A stretch of 64,000 nt of DNA, taken from Iris pallida. Lineage: Eukaryota; Streptophyta; Magnoliopsida; Asparagales; Iridaceae. Location of the stretch: positions 49,563,551 to 49,627,550 of the forward strand of contig JANAVB010005597.1 of assembly GCA_029216955.1 (NCBI GenBank), in the 5' to 3' direction. Positions 45,858-55,005 of the stretch are shown piece after piece. The position numbers and the translations under genes are program-made. The notes below the pieces were generated by a model, which saw only the letters and a program-made list of their open reading frames with translations, searched no databases and had not been told where the DNA came from. Numbering within the stretch: the stretch's first letter is position 1; every line of letters starts with the position of its first letter.

Positions 45858-46558
45858 ACTGAATCAGCATTGTCTTCCGGATCGTCCTCATCAAGGCATA
45901 ACGGGCTGCTCAACGTGCCCAGCTTCTTCAACTTCTCGCTGGCTGCAGAGTCGAAATGGGAACGGGTCCTCTTTGCCGGCCCGGAGCTCTGACTCGCACT
46001 CGTGGCCGCGCTATCGGTTTTCTCTCCTCCTCTGATGCGGGTCATAAGAGAAGAAATTTCGTACCTCTTCTTCACATAAACATCATTGCCGCCTTGTACT
46101 CGAGCCTAGCCTCCTCGTCTGTGACGCTATCCAACTTCTCGGAGTCATCGGAGAAGGAGTCGAATGAGTCGGCGGTGATAGCAGATGATTACAAGACAGG
46201 GAGCGAAAAGACAGGCGAAGAAGAGGACGATACGAGTCGAACGGGAGATTCGAGTGACAATGTAGGCACCGAGAAGTCGGATAGCATCACAGACGAGGAG
46301 GCTCGAGTACAAGACGGCAATGATGTTTATGTGAAGAAGAGGTACGAAATTTCTTTTCTTATGACCCGCGTCAGAGGAGGAGAGGAAACCAGTAGCGCGG
46401 CGACGAGTGCGAGTCAGAGCTCCGGGCCGACAAAGAGGACCCGTTCCCATTTTGACTCTGCAGCCAGCGAGAAGTTGAAGAAGCTGGGCACGCTGAGCAG
46501 CCCGTTATGCCTTGATGAGGACGATCTGGAAGACAATGCTGATTCAGTTTTGCCTTCC
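45850..46558. repeat. CACTA-2 inverted repeat 2
   Basis: Left arm about 45850-46142, right arm about 46268-46558, spacer about 125 bp. Landmarks: GCTATCCAACTTCTCGG against CCGAGAAGTCGGATAGC, and AAAACTGAATCAGCATTGTC against GACAATGCTGATTCAGTTTT. The left arm starts where inverted repeat 1 ends, so the two modules abut. Confidence 0.88.
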
Positions 46559-46645
46559 TTGGATGGTATTGATTCTGTAGATCCGTGTATAAAAGAGGAA
46601 GAGATTGGGAGTAGAGTAGACCCGGAGGGAAATGAGAGATTGTAA
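45956..46645 (+). pseudogene. Acidic Ser-rich frame spanning inverted repeat 2
   Basis: A 229-aa open frame. Its second half carries ITDEEARVQDGNDVYVKKRY, TKRTRSHFDSAASEKLKKLG and LCLDEDDLEDNADSVLPSLD. The minus-strand left arm (46075-45767) encodes the same peptides (KKRYEISSLMTR, TRSHFDSAASEKLKKLG). The repeated part is therefore a coding exon of a captured gene, possibly the acidic linker of the B3-like protein. The first half, across the spacer, is antisense read-through. Product not recognised. Confidence 0.4.
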
Positions 46646-46687
46646 GCTGGGTCAATATCCAAGAAGCGAAAGAGAGTCGAGGATTCT

Positions 46688-46822
46688 GATAGGTTGTCGT
46701 ATCATCATTGCCGAGGGATGAGGGTCGGAGGACAGTCAACTTTATCTACGGCTACATAGTTTCTGCCTCGCCAGTCGAATGGCTGCAGGGACTATGTCCT
46801 GATCACCATGTCGTACCATAGA
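46688..46822 (+). repeat. CACTA-2 130-bp direct repeat, copy 2
   Basis: GATAGGTTGTCGTATCATCA to ATGTCGTACCATAGA, between inverted repeats 2 and 3. Followed by ATTAATGCAAATGGAGCTGG as in copy 1. Confidence 0.85.
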
Positions 46823-46849
46823 TTAATGCAAATGGAGCTGGAGCCAAAA

Positions 46850-46955
46850 TACAGAAACCAAAATACAAAATACAGAAACCAAAATACAAAATACAGAAAC
46901 CAAAATACAAAATACAGAAACCAAAATACAAAATACAGAAACCAAAATACAAAAT
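46850..46955 (+). repeat. 21-bp tandem repeat in CACTA-2
   Basis: About five units of ACAGAAACCAAAATACAAAAT. It expands a segment present once at about 45000-45011. The frames on both strands (Tyr-Arg-Asn-Gln-Asn-Thr-Lys repeats and complement) are not genes. Confidence 0.92.
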
Positions 46956-47001
46956 ATAGAATCCAATATAGGACCCTCTGCGAGAACGGATGGCTCAGAA
47001 C

Positions 47002-47640
47002 ACAACCCAACCGGAGAGGATACTCTGAGAGATCCATCTGAGATATTCTGAGAGATCACCTTTACAAGAATTATATCAGTAGTGGGATCAGTGTTGGAGG
47101 AGATACTATCAAAGTATACGTCCTACTCAGATGGGTCTCTCACCGTTACTATTTTTTTCTGACAGCATGGTGGATGTGCTCCGTCCACAGATTCTTGCTC
47201 CGAGCCAAAACTTTGTCCCGGAGCTCAAGTGGACATCCTTGGTGTAGAGATCGAGTGAGAGGTTCCTGACAGCAAGGTGGTCTCCTTTGTTAAAGTTTTC
47301 GTGCTCGTCCCACAACTAATGTGGGATGAGCACGGATACTTTAACAAAGGAGGCCTCCATGCTGTCAGGAACCTCTCACTCGAGCTCTATACTAAAGATG
47401 TCCACTTGAGCTCCGGAACAAAGTTTTGGCTCGGAGCAAGAATCTGTGGACGGAGCACATTTTCCATGCTGTCAGGAAAAATTAGTAACGGTGAGAGACC
47501 CATCTGAGTAGGACGTATACTTTGATAATATCTCCTCCAACACTCGATCCCACTACTGATATAATTCTTGTAAAGGTGATCTCTGAGAGTATACGTCCCT
47601 CTCAGATGGATCTCTCAGATTATCCTCTCCGGTTGGGTTG
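47002..47640. repeat. CACTA-2 inverted repeat 3, near-perfect hairpin
   Basis: The left arm 47002-47314 is repeated inverted at about 47320-47640 with only about five bases between (CCCACA-ACTAA-TGTGGG). Landmarks: CAACCCAACCGGAGAGGAT against ATCCTCTCCGGTTGGGTTG, and CAAAACTTTGTCCCGGAGCTC against its complement. Both arms encode the same frame in their own orientation: AVRNLSLELYTKDVHLSSGT, then KFWLGARICGRST (plus, 47277-47507) and the near-identical minus version (47315-47127). I do not recognise that peptide with certainty. Confidence 0.9.
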
Positions 47641-47760
47641 TCGTATCATCATTGCCGAGGGATGAGGGTCGGAGGACAGTCGACTTTATCTACGGATACA
47701 TAGTTTCTGCCTCGCCAGTCGAATGACTGCAGGGACTATGTCCTGATCACCATGTCGTAG
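47638..47760 (+). repeat. CACTA-2 130-bp direct repeat, copy 3
   Basis: TTGTCGTATCATCATTGCCG to ATGTCGTA, directly after inverted repeat 3. The following 120 bp is AT-rich with CAATACAAATAGTC repeats. Confidence 0.8.
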
Positions 47761-47874
47761 TCCAATATAATCTAGAGATTGACATAGTACTAATTCATAT
47801 ATGTAGTCCAATACAAATAGTCTAATACAAAAACAACCCAATACAAATAGTCCAATACAAATAAGTACTAATAG

Positions 47875-48147
47875 CTAATGAGAACCACGCTGCTCACGCA
47901 AACGCTCAGTGATACGTTCACGCAACCACCTCAAAAAAGCAAGATTTTTGGCGCGAGGAGAGCTGTCGTCCATTGCAAGGATTGCATGAAGAGTCCTCTC
48001 GGTCTCACTAGCTACCGGTGCTGGATGAATAGAACTCCCGGTCTCACTAGCAACCGGTGCCACTTCCTCCTTAACTGTAGGAGCAGCCACCTCAGCATTC
48101 ACTGTTTCCCTCAAACGACGTGCCACTCCTCGGGTCATGGATGCCAT
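47875..48147 (-). CDS. Hypothetical 90-aa ORF in CACTA-2
   Basis: Starts with ATG at 48147 directly after a CTTACCAG that looks like a splice acceptor. It encodes MASMTRGVARRLRETVNAEV, then a partial internal duplication (APVASETGSS...APVASETERT) and a basic end (RWLRERITERLREQ). Similar small basic proteins occur beside CACTA transposase genes, but I cannot assign this one. It could be a leftover exon of the element's own gene or another capture. Confidence 0.3.
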   Translation of the reverse strand: MASMTRGVARRLRETVNAEVAAPTVKEEVAPVASETGSSIHPAPVASETERTLHAILAMDDSSPRAKNLAFLRWLRERITERLREQRGSH

Positions 48148-48273
48148 CTGGTAAGCAAGCTAATATAATTGTAACATAAGCAAGCTAACTAAAGGAACCA
48201 TCATGTAATTTGAGTACATTTTCGAAAGCAGATAAAGTACAATAAATTCAATTTTTTGCCAAGTAGCAGAACG

Positions 48274-48600
48274 GATGGCTCAGAACACAACCCTAAAATT
48301 CATTCTAGCATACATTAGTGTGAATCATCTATGTTCTGTACATATGGTGTAGTATATGTTCTTATCGTATGTAGTATCTGAAGAATGTAACAGAATCAAG
48401 ATGAACTCACATAATGTAATACTAAGACGTCATCTACTACTACTATATATATATAAGATATAGTGATAGGTTGTCGTATCATCATTGCCGAGGGATGAGG
48501 GTCGGAGGACAGTCAACTTTATCTACGGCTACATAGTTTTCTGCCTCGCCAGTCGAATGGCTGCAGGGACTATGTCCTGATCACGATGTCATACCGTAGA
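48274..48600 (+). repeat. CACTA-2 direct repeat, copy 4 (with empty Tekay site)
   Basis: Repeats 33744-33841 plus 44761-44972: GGCTCAGAACACAA, CATTCTAGCATACATTAGTG, GTATATGTTCTTATCGTATG, then GTAGTATCTGAAGAATG without interruption. At about 48366-48372 the TATGT target is single. Continues with the 130-bp block at 48465-48600. Confidence 0.9.
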
Positions 48601-48882
48601 TTTAGGATTTAAAATATAGTATTGAACAGAAAGTCTAATTATCCCATATTTCAGTAATGTCTGTGAGCTAAATCATACTCAACTGTCGAGAATACTTAGG
48701 AGAAAACTCATTCACAGGATTAGTATATCCATCCTTCGTGACATAGCTGAAATTTTATAGGGCTCGATAATAATTATTAGTCAATTTATTCATCATTTCA
48801 AAACCCTGAAAATACCCAAAAAAAACTTCCAGTATCAGTAAATAGGGCTCGAACCCTAAATTAGAATTCGAATCCACCCAAA

Positions 48883-49313
48883 ACATCAAATTGACAGTTG
48901 ATATGCCCAAAAAAACGAGATTTTTCAGTATATAGGTGTCACACTGTGAATCTCGTGTCCACACAGTGGGACACGACGTGTCCAAACCAACAAAATAGGT
49001 GTCACACGAACTAGAAGCGAGTCCACGCTCTCGTGTCCCCCGCAACGAGTCCACTGTCAGTCTCGTGTCCCCCGCAGCGAGTCCACGCTCTCGTGGACAT
49101 CAAATTGACAGTTGATATGCCCAAAAAATGAGATTTTTCAGTATATAGGTGTCACACTGTGAATCTTGTGTCCACACAGTAGGACACGACGTGTCCAAAC
49201 CAACAAAATAGGTGTCACACGAACTAGAAGCGAGTCCACGCTCTCGTGTCCCCCGCAACGAGTCCACTGTCAGTCTCGTGTCCCCCGCAGCAAGTCCACG
49301 CTCTCGTGGACAC
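48883..49313 (+). repeat. 214-bp tandem duplication in CACTA-2
   Basis: Two near-identical copies start at 48883 and 49097, each running ACATCAAATTGACAGTTG to CACGCTCTCGTGGACA. Inside each are many GTGTCC/GGACAC and GAGTCCAC words in both orientations, so each copy is also partly self-complementary. The frames on either strand reflect the duplication, not genes. Confidence 0.88.
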
Positions 49314-49319
49314 AAACTA

Positions 49320-49844
49320 GAAGCGAGGGAGAGAGAGCTAGAAGACGAGGAGAAACTGGGGAGGAGCTACCAGAGGAAGGAGGAGGAGAAGGAGGAGAAG
49401 GAGGAGCTACCCGAGGAAGGAGGAGGGAGATCGCCGGAGGAGCGCCGCGGAGGAGAAGGGAAATCGTCGGAGGAGCGTCGCGGAGGAGGAGCGCGCCCAA
49501 ATTTGGGGGAAAAAATTTATGAAATGATCGAAATGGAAACCCTCGCTGGCTATATGAAACGTTTAGCGACGTCCGCATAGGACGTCGCTAAACGTCGCTG
49601 ATATATAATAAATAGCGACGCAACTTAAAATGCGTCGCGAAACGTCGCTATATCAGCGACGAGTACCGACAAACTTGCGACGCACTACCCCATTTAACAA
49701 AATGTAGACGCTAGACGTCGCTATTAGTTGCTGTTGGCGACAAACAACGACGTCTTTTATTAACGTCGCTAAAACCCCAAACATTAGCGACAAAATTTTA
49801 CGGAGTTGCTAAATACGTCGCTGATTTGACTTATTTTGGTAGTG
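49320..49844. repeat. Right end of CACTA-2: purine-rich block and subterminal repeats
   Basis: 49340-49500 is GA-rich with GGAGGAGAAGGAGG and GTCGGAGGAGCGTCGCGG repeats. From about 49560 the GCGACG/CGTCGCTA subterminal repeats return, mirroring the left end, down to the terminal GGTAGTG. Confidence 0.8.
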
Positions 49845-50926
49845 AGATAGCACGAAATGAAATAAAACTCAAGGAAGTAAATAGATGAAATAGCAGTAGT
49901 CTAAGATAATCCCAGCAATATCCAACAGTACAAGGTCTCAGATGAAAGAATATATACAATACTGAACTTCCAAAATACAGTCTAACTAGAACATGTCTCA
50001 AGACTGCAAAAGTAAGATAAGCCTAACTAGTCTAGTCTAGGCAATCGGGGTGATCTCCTCAGCTAGAGCTGGGTCCTCCTGAGGGTCCAGCTCGCAGGTG
50101 TCATCTAAGGCTGCCCCTTAGTAAGTGTCCAGGCAAGCCTCCTCCTCGTCCTCTGTAATATTTTCAACAGGTCCAGTCAGGACATGAGCGAGTACAGTAC
50201 ATCTCAACAGAACATAGCAGGTTAGAAGATATAATCATGCAGTAAAGTAAGATACAAGTACTGAAGAAGTACAGTATGTAAACAGAGAGAGATAGCTGTA
50301 AGAGAAATATCTACTATAAATAGAGAACTATCATGTGACTAGTGAGTCAGAGTACAATATAGACATGTAAATGGCATAGAAGATTCTGATGCTACACTAT
50401 GGAAGAGATTCTGATACTACACTACTTGGATATTATTCACATGTCCATTTCTACTCCCCCGTACCCCCAATTAATACACAAGGATCCAGCCAGGTTATGT
50501 TATATGATGCTATGTAACAGCCTCCGAAGGGTAGTAGACCCCGAAGGTGATAGACCCCGAAGGTGATAGACCCCGAAGGTGATACATAGTAGTCCCATAA
50601 ATGGAATAAGGATTCTAGGAAGACTCTACGATCATAAGAGTATATGTCGTAAGTGATCAAAGAACCAATGAAGCATATGATACGCCATGTAAGTGAAACG
50701 CACAGAACATGTAGTACCTGATGCTCCCTAAGGATAACATCTCAAGAAGGGATCCATATAGTACCAATCCGTGTGACCAACGTGACAGTACAAGTAAAGT
50801 AATCTACTGCAGAAAATAATTCTAAGCAGGATATGAAATGATCAGAGAATGTACTCGCCTGTAACTGAGTGTCCAATATGAAAAGTACCGTCCGAGGAGT
50901 GGTGTCTGGCTCCTAATGTCACGACC
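49845..50926 (-). mobile_element. LTR fragment 'c', part 2 (minus-oriented)
   Basis: Continues 32880-33060 after the AGA duplication. Shares with LTR 'd', in order, CAACAGGTCCAGTCAGGAC, ATATAATCATGCAGTAAAGT, TACTCCCCCGTACCCCCAAT, GGATCCATATAGTAC and CAGAGAATGTACTCGCCTG. A small repeat of ATAGACCCCGAAGGTG lies at about 50525-50585, where 'd' has a different one. It ends at GGCTCCTAA, flush against the TGTCACG end of 'd'. Non-coding. Confidence 0.7.
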
Positions 50927-52223
50927 CGCACCCTAGAGTTAGGGCACGAGAACGTAACAACGCCCAGCCTACGCCGCAGTGTCGGCGGTAGAACGTTGTC
51001 CTAGGTCTCAATGCATCTAACAGTATAAGACTAAACAGTTTATACTCCCCGAATGGGGGTGACATAGCAGAATGTAAACTCAATCACATCTAAGGTAGAG
51101 CATAAAGGAAGATAGATAAAACATGAAATCGAAAAGAGATACAACAGATAGAAGTCTAAGTGTCTAAGATACAAACTCAGAATACATCTCAAAACTCAAA
51201 TACAGTAATCCATAAATACATCTCAAAACAACTGAAAATAAACTATGAATAAACCCTAGCTATCTATACAACCTCTACTGTCTCCTCTAGGCTAGTAGGC
51301 AAACTCCAGGCTATTTGTAAAATTTATCAACAGGTCCAGTCAGGACTGGAGCGAGCACAGTACATCTCAACAGATCATAGCAGGTTAGAAAATATAATCA
51401 TGCAGTAAAGTAAGATACAGGATCTGAAAGAAATATAGTATATAAACAGAGAGAGAACTGTAATAGAAATATCTACTATAAGTAGAGAACTAACAGTGAC
51501 TAGTGAATCAGAGTACAAGCTAGACATGTGAACAGGTAGAGGTGATTCAGGAGAGGTGGTTCAAGATTATATTATTTGGAATTATTCACATGCTATTTCT
51601 ACTCCCCCGTACCCCCAATCAATACACAAGGATCCAACCAGGTTATGTTATGATTCCATGCAAAGGCCCATAAGGGGTAATACATGGATAGCCCATAAAT
51701 GGGTGATTTTAGGAATGCCCACAATGGGGTGATTCTGGTAAGACTCTGTGATCATGAGAGTACATGTCACAAGTGATCGAAGAATCGTGAAGCATAGTGA
51801 TACACCATGTAAGTGAAACGTACAGAACATGTAGTATACGATGCTCCCTGAGGGGATAACATCTCAAGAAAGGATCCATATAGTACTAATCCGTGTTACC
51901 AACGTGCCAGCATCAAGTATAGTAATCTAAAGCAGGAAAATAATTCTAACATGATATAAAATGATCAGAGAATGTACTCGCCTGATATCTGAATGTCCAA
52001 GGTAAAGATACTGTCCGAGGAGAGGTATCTGGCTCCTAATTAGAACAGCACAAGTCACAACATGTCCAGAAGGGTAATATAAAGCACTACAATACATTCT
52101 ACATGAATCTAGGTCAAACTAGGCCAAAGTCAACCATTGGTCAACTGCACTAGTCAAACTAGGTCAAACTAGGTCATGTCCTAACCCAACAAGTCTTACT
52201 AGGCCTTGTAGGCCTTTAAAAAT
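50927..52223 (-). mobile_element. LTR fragment 'd' (minus-oriented), tandem to 'c'
   Basis: Begins TGTCACGACCCGCACCC from the left and follows 'c' landmark by landmark, then continues past the point where 'c' ends (GGCTCCTAATTAGAACAG). A block with GGTCAAACTAGG repeats follows at about 52110-52180. Its far end, near the start of the Tat LTR at about 52224, is not defined. No coding region attached. Confidence 0.6.
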
Positions 52224-52585
52224 GACAGTCACGCTGAGTTAATCAGGACAGAGTCAAAAGTCACACTCAGTTGATCAGGACAATATTTATAAATCACGCT
52301 GGGGAGACAGTTCATCTTTTGTCAGAGAGTAATTATGACTGACAGCACAACAGTCGAAGAATGTCTCTTCGTATGCCACGTATGCACAGAATTTGAGAGA
52401 TCACATCCGTCTATTGCGTAATTTTCAAAATCTTCTTCAGCAAGACTCAACCTTCGTCAAGTTGGCGTACCAAAAGAGTTTTTTATCATTTAATGTGACT
52501 GACAAAAGCAATCACTGCCAGAGATTTTGTGTCAGTCGTGGCACGCTGAATCAAGACAGCTGGCAGTTCTATCCCAAGTCTGCGT

Positions 52586-52870
52586 GTATTTCGAGTTTTC
52601 ACTCAAATCTGCGTGGATTCTGAAGTTTTTTTCCTCAAGTCTGCGTGGATTCTGAAGTTTTCTTCATCAAGTCTGCGTGGATTCTGAAGCTTCTTGCCCC
52701 AAGTTTGCGTGGATTTTGAAGCTTTCTACCCCGAGTCTGCGTAGATTTCGTCTTCACCAAGTCTACGTGGATTCTGAAGCTTCTTGCCCCAAGTTTGCGT
52801 GGATTTTGAAACTTTCTACCCCGAGTCTGCGTGGATTTCGTCTTCAACAAGTCTGCGTGGATTTCATCAA
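52586..52870 (+). repeat. TCTGCGTGGATT tandem array in the Tat LTR
   Basis: Units of 26-33 bp begin TCTGCGTGGATT and end AAGT, GAG or CAAG. A three-unit block of about 90 bp repeats as a whole (52672-52761 and 52762-52852). Open frames on both strands here are by-products. Confidence 0.88.
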
Positions 52871-53074
52871 ATTGGAGTACGTGGCAGCCATGCCACTGAT
52901 CTCTCGCCTGCGTGTCCTGTAACTTGCACACGACTCATGCATGATTGCCATGTGTCCAATAGTTACAGGCCACATCCAGTAACTGCTCACAACCTTGCGT
53001 ATGTTAAATCCTGCGTGATTTTCAACTAAGCACAGGCTGTGAAGACAGTTATCTTTTCAGTTATTATTTTTGAC

Positions 53075-53086
53075 TCTATAAATAGA
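53075..53086 (+). promoter_or_regulatory. TATA box of the Tat element LTR
   Basis: CTATAAATAGAG, a textbook plant TATA box about 185 bp before the LTR end, followed by a pyrimidine-rich TTCTTTTTCTTATTCATT. It would drive the genomic RNA of the element. Confidence 0.75.
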
Positions 53087-53247
53087 GTTCTTTTTCTTAT
53101 TCATTGGACAAATACATAGTTATCTACTGTCAAAATTTTGAGAGCTTTTCTTCTTCGTATAGTCTAAGGGATAAAGTGATCGTCTTCTAGATCAGATTCC
53201 CACAGTTGTAATTTTTCCAGATACACAATAAATAAAGGAATTTATTT

Positions 53248-54678
53248 ATGGAAAACAAAATGGCGACTCTGCTGGAGAAAACCATCTCCTCTTCTGAGAT
53301 GGCAACAACTCAATGCGATACTTCGTCAATCGGCTCGACGAAGAAGGTGATGACAATCCAATTCGATCAACTCGCCTATGAAGAAATGCAGCGGGCTAAG
53401 AGTGGTAAGCCCACTACAGCCTCCATCATCACTGCCAAGTCGAAGGGACACTCTGTCTATGTCCCTAAGAATCAGTTGGCAGCCAATGGTGAAGTCTCTG
53501 CCACAGTGTCTGCTCCTAACACTGGCAAGAACTCTGCTGCAAGTACGCACACTCTTGTGCGCTCGAAGATGACAGCAATCAAAGATCACGCTAACAGTAC
53601 TGGCTCCTTAGCCAAATCTGTTCCAGTATGTGTCTCCAAAGTTGAAAGTCACGCTGACAGTACTGGCTCCTTAGTCAAATCTGTTCCAGCGTGCAATTTC
53701 AACCTCAAAAGTCACGCTGACAGCACTGGTTCCTCAGCCAAGTCTGTTCCAGTGTGTAATTCTAAAATCAACAATCACGCTAACAATACTGGCTCCTTAG
53801 CCAAATCTGTTCCAGCGTATATTTCCAAAGTCAAAAGTCACGCCAACAGCACTGGTTCTTTAACCAAGTCTGTTTCAGCGTGTATTTCATCTAAGAAGAA
53901 TAGCTCTTTAGCTATCTCTTCTTCTTTGCCAAGTTCTACCAGAACTGGGGGTGGTCTTCCATACAAAGTCCCTTCGAAAAGAAATAACTCTTTAGTTGTT
54001 TCTTCTGCTCCTGTAGTTTTTACTTCAGGAATAGCTTTGACTGACAATTTTGTTAGTCAAAGAAAAGGAGATGGTCTTTTGACTACTCTTCCTTCTGGAC
54101 ATTCTATGTCTCAAAACTTGAATGAGTCTAAGAAGAAACATTCCTTAATGTTTTCTTCTATGACTTCTTCGAATTGGGCACAGAATTCGTCTAGAAAAGG
54201 TCTGTTACCAACTCCTAATCAAGGGGGTGGTTCAACTCTTCCTTCTCTGCAAATATCCAGATCAATGGAAGGAAAACTCTATGTTTCCAAAACCAATGTG
54301 TTACCTCCAACTGATCTAAGAACAAAAATTAACACTTCTGGTGTTAAGAAACCATACCAGTTGGAAACAAGGATAAGAGATCCAGATACAGAGTATGCAA
54401 GAAACTATGTGGCTCATATTAATCATTCTCTATATAATCAAGAGCCATCAAGACCCAAGAACAGGAAATATACTCCTCAATCTTCACAAACAGATTTACG
54501 AGAATATCTTCAACAGAAGAGAAGAAGTGATTCTGTGTCAAAGGACCATGCTGAATGTGACTTCTATCCAAGAGTCATAATTCAATGCAGATGTCAATCA
54601 ATGGCTCATGATCATGTTGATCATGAATATGACTTCCAACCAAGAGTCACAATGCAATGCAGATGTCAAACAAAATGA
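53248..54678 (+). pseudogene. Tat element N-terminal ORF1-like region
   Basis: 476 codons before the first stop. Residues about 115-220 contain five copies of a 21-residue repeat beginning HA(N/D)STGSL(A/V/T)KSV (63-bp units, about 53589-53905). The rest is Ser/Lys-rich with no recognised domain. Ogre/Tat elements often carry an extra ORF of unknown function upstream of gag, and this fits that position. The ATG overlaps the end of the LTR and the primer-binding site, so the true start may be further in. Confidence 0.7.
53261..53276 (+). promoter_or_regulatory. Primer-binding site of the Tat element
   Basis: TGGCGACTCTGCTGGA just after the LTR. TGGCGAC-type sites are typical of the Tat/Ogre branch rather than the initiator-Met type. 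I recall a tRNA-Arg primer for Ogre elements, but the match was not checked. Confidence 0.7.
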
Positions 54679-55005
54679 CAATCTGTCTTCAATCGGATTC
54701 AGTGTGAACCTATGCCTGATGAAGATGAGCCTTTGTTTGCTTCTGTCAATATGACCTCTCGGGATGCTGGGGGTAGAGTTGATAGTCCAGATGGAGTATA
54801 TAGAAATACCAGAGCAAGAGTCCTGGCCTCTAGTCAAAGAAATTTGATTTCTGAAGATGATTCTGAATTCCTTGGAGAATCTAACTTCCCACCTCTTCCT
54901 ACTGGGGGTAGTTCTCCTATAATTGACTTTGATGCATAAAGCAATGATTCAGAACAAACAACATCTACCAGTTCATCAATAATTCCTCGTACAGTCACGA
55001 CTTAT

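Larger units (their letters stand above)
33061..49844. mobile_element. CACTA-2: CACTA transposon with B3-like gene pieces, split by a Tekay element
   Basis: Ends CACTACTAAAAT (33061) and ATTTTGGTAGTG (to 49844), with the inverted match extending through TCA(A/T)(A/T)TCAGCGACG. The 3-bp target duplication is AGA (33058-33060 and 49845-49847). Both ends have dense GCGACG/CGTCGCTA subterminal repeats. Removing the nested chromovirus leaves about 5.87 kb. No transposase was recognised. The body consists of three long inverted repeats made from gene fragments, separated by copies of a 130-bp direct repeat, plus a 214-bp tandem duplication near the right end. Confidence 0.93.
52224..53256 (+). repeat. 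5' LTR of the Tat-lineage element
   Basis: The right boundary is set by the primer-binding site three bases after GAAAACA. The left boundary (TGACAGTCACGCTG at about 52224) is a guess, since the 3' LTR is outside the window. Contains a TGCGTGGATT tandem array, a clear TATA box and an AATAAATAAAGG poly-A type signal near 53229. Confidence 0.7.

Noticed and set aside
46792..47059. ORFs with Phe-Trp-Leu-Tyr or Tyr-Arg-Asn-Gln repeats on both strands
   Set aside because: They translate a 21-bp tandem repeat.
49166..49580. Plus ORFs of 118 and 122 aa near the right end of CACTA-2
   Set aside because: They overlap the 214-bp duplication and a purine-rich low-complexity block in two frames, and show no domain.
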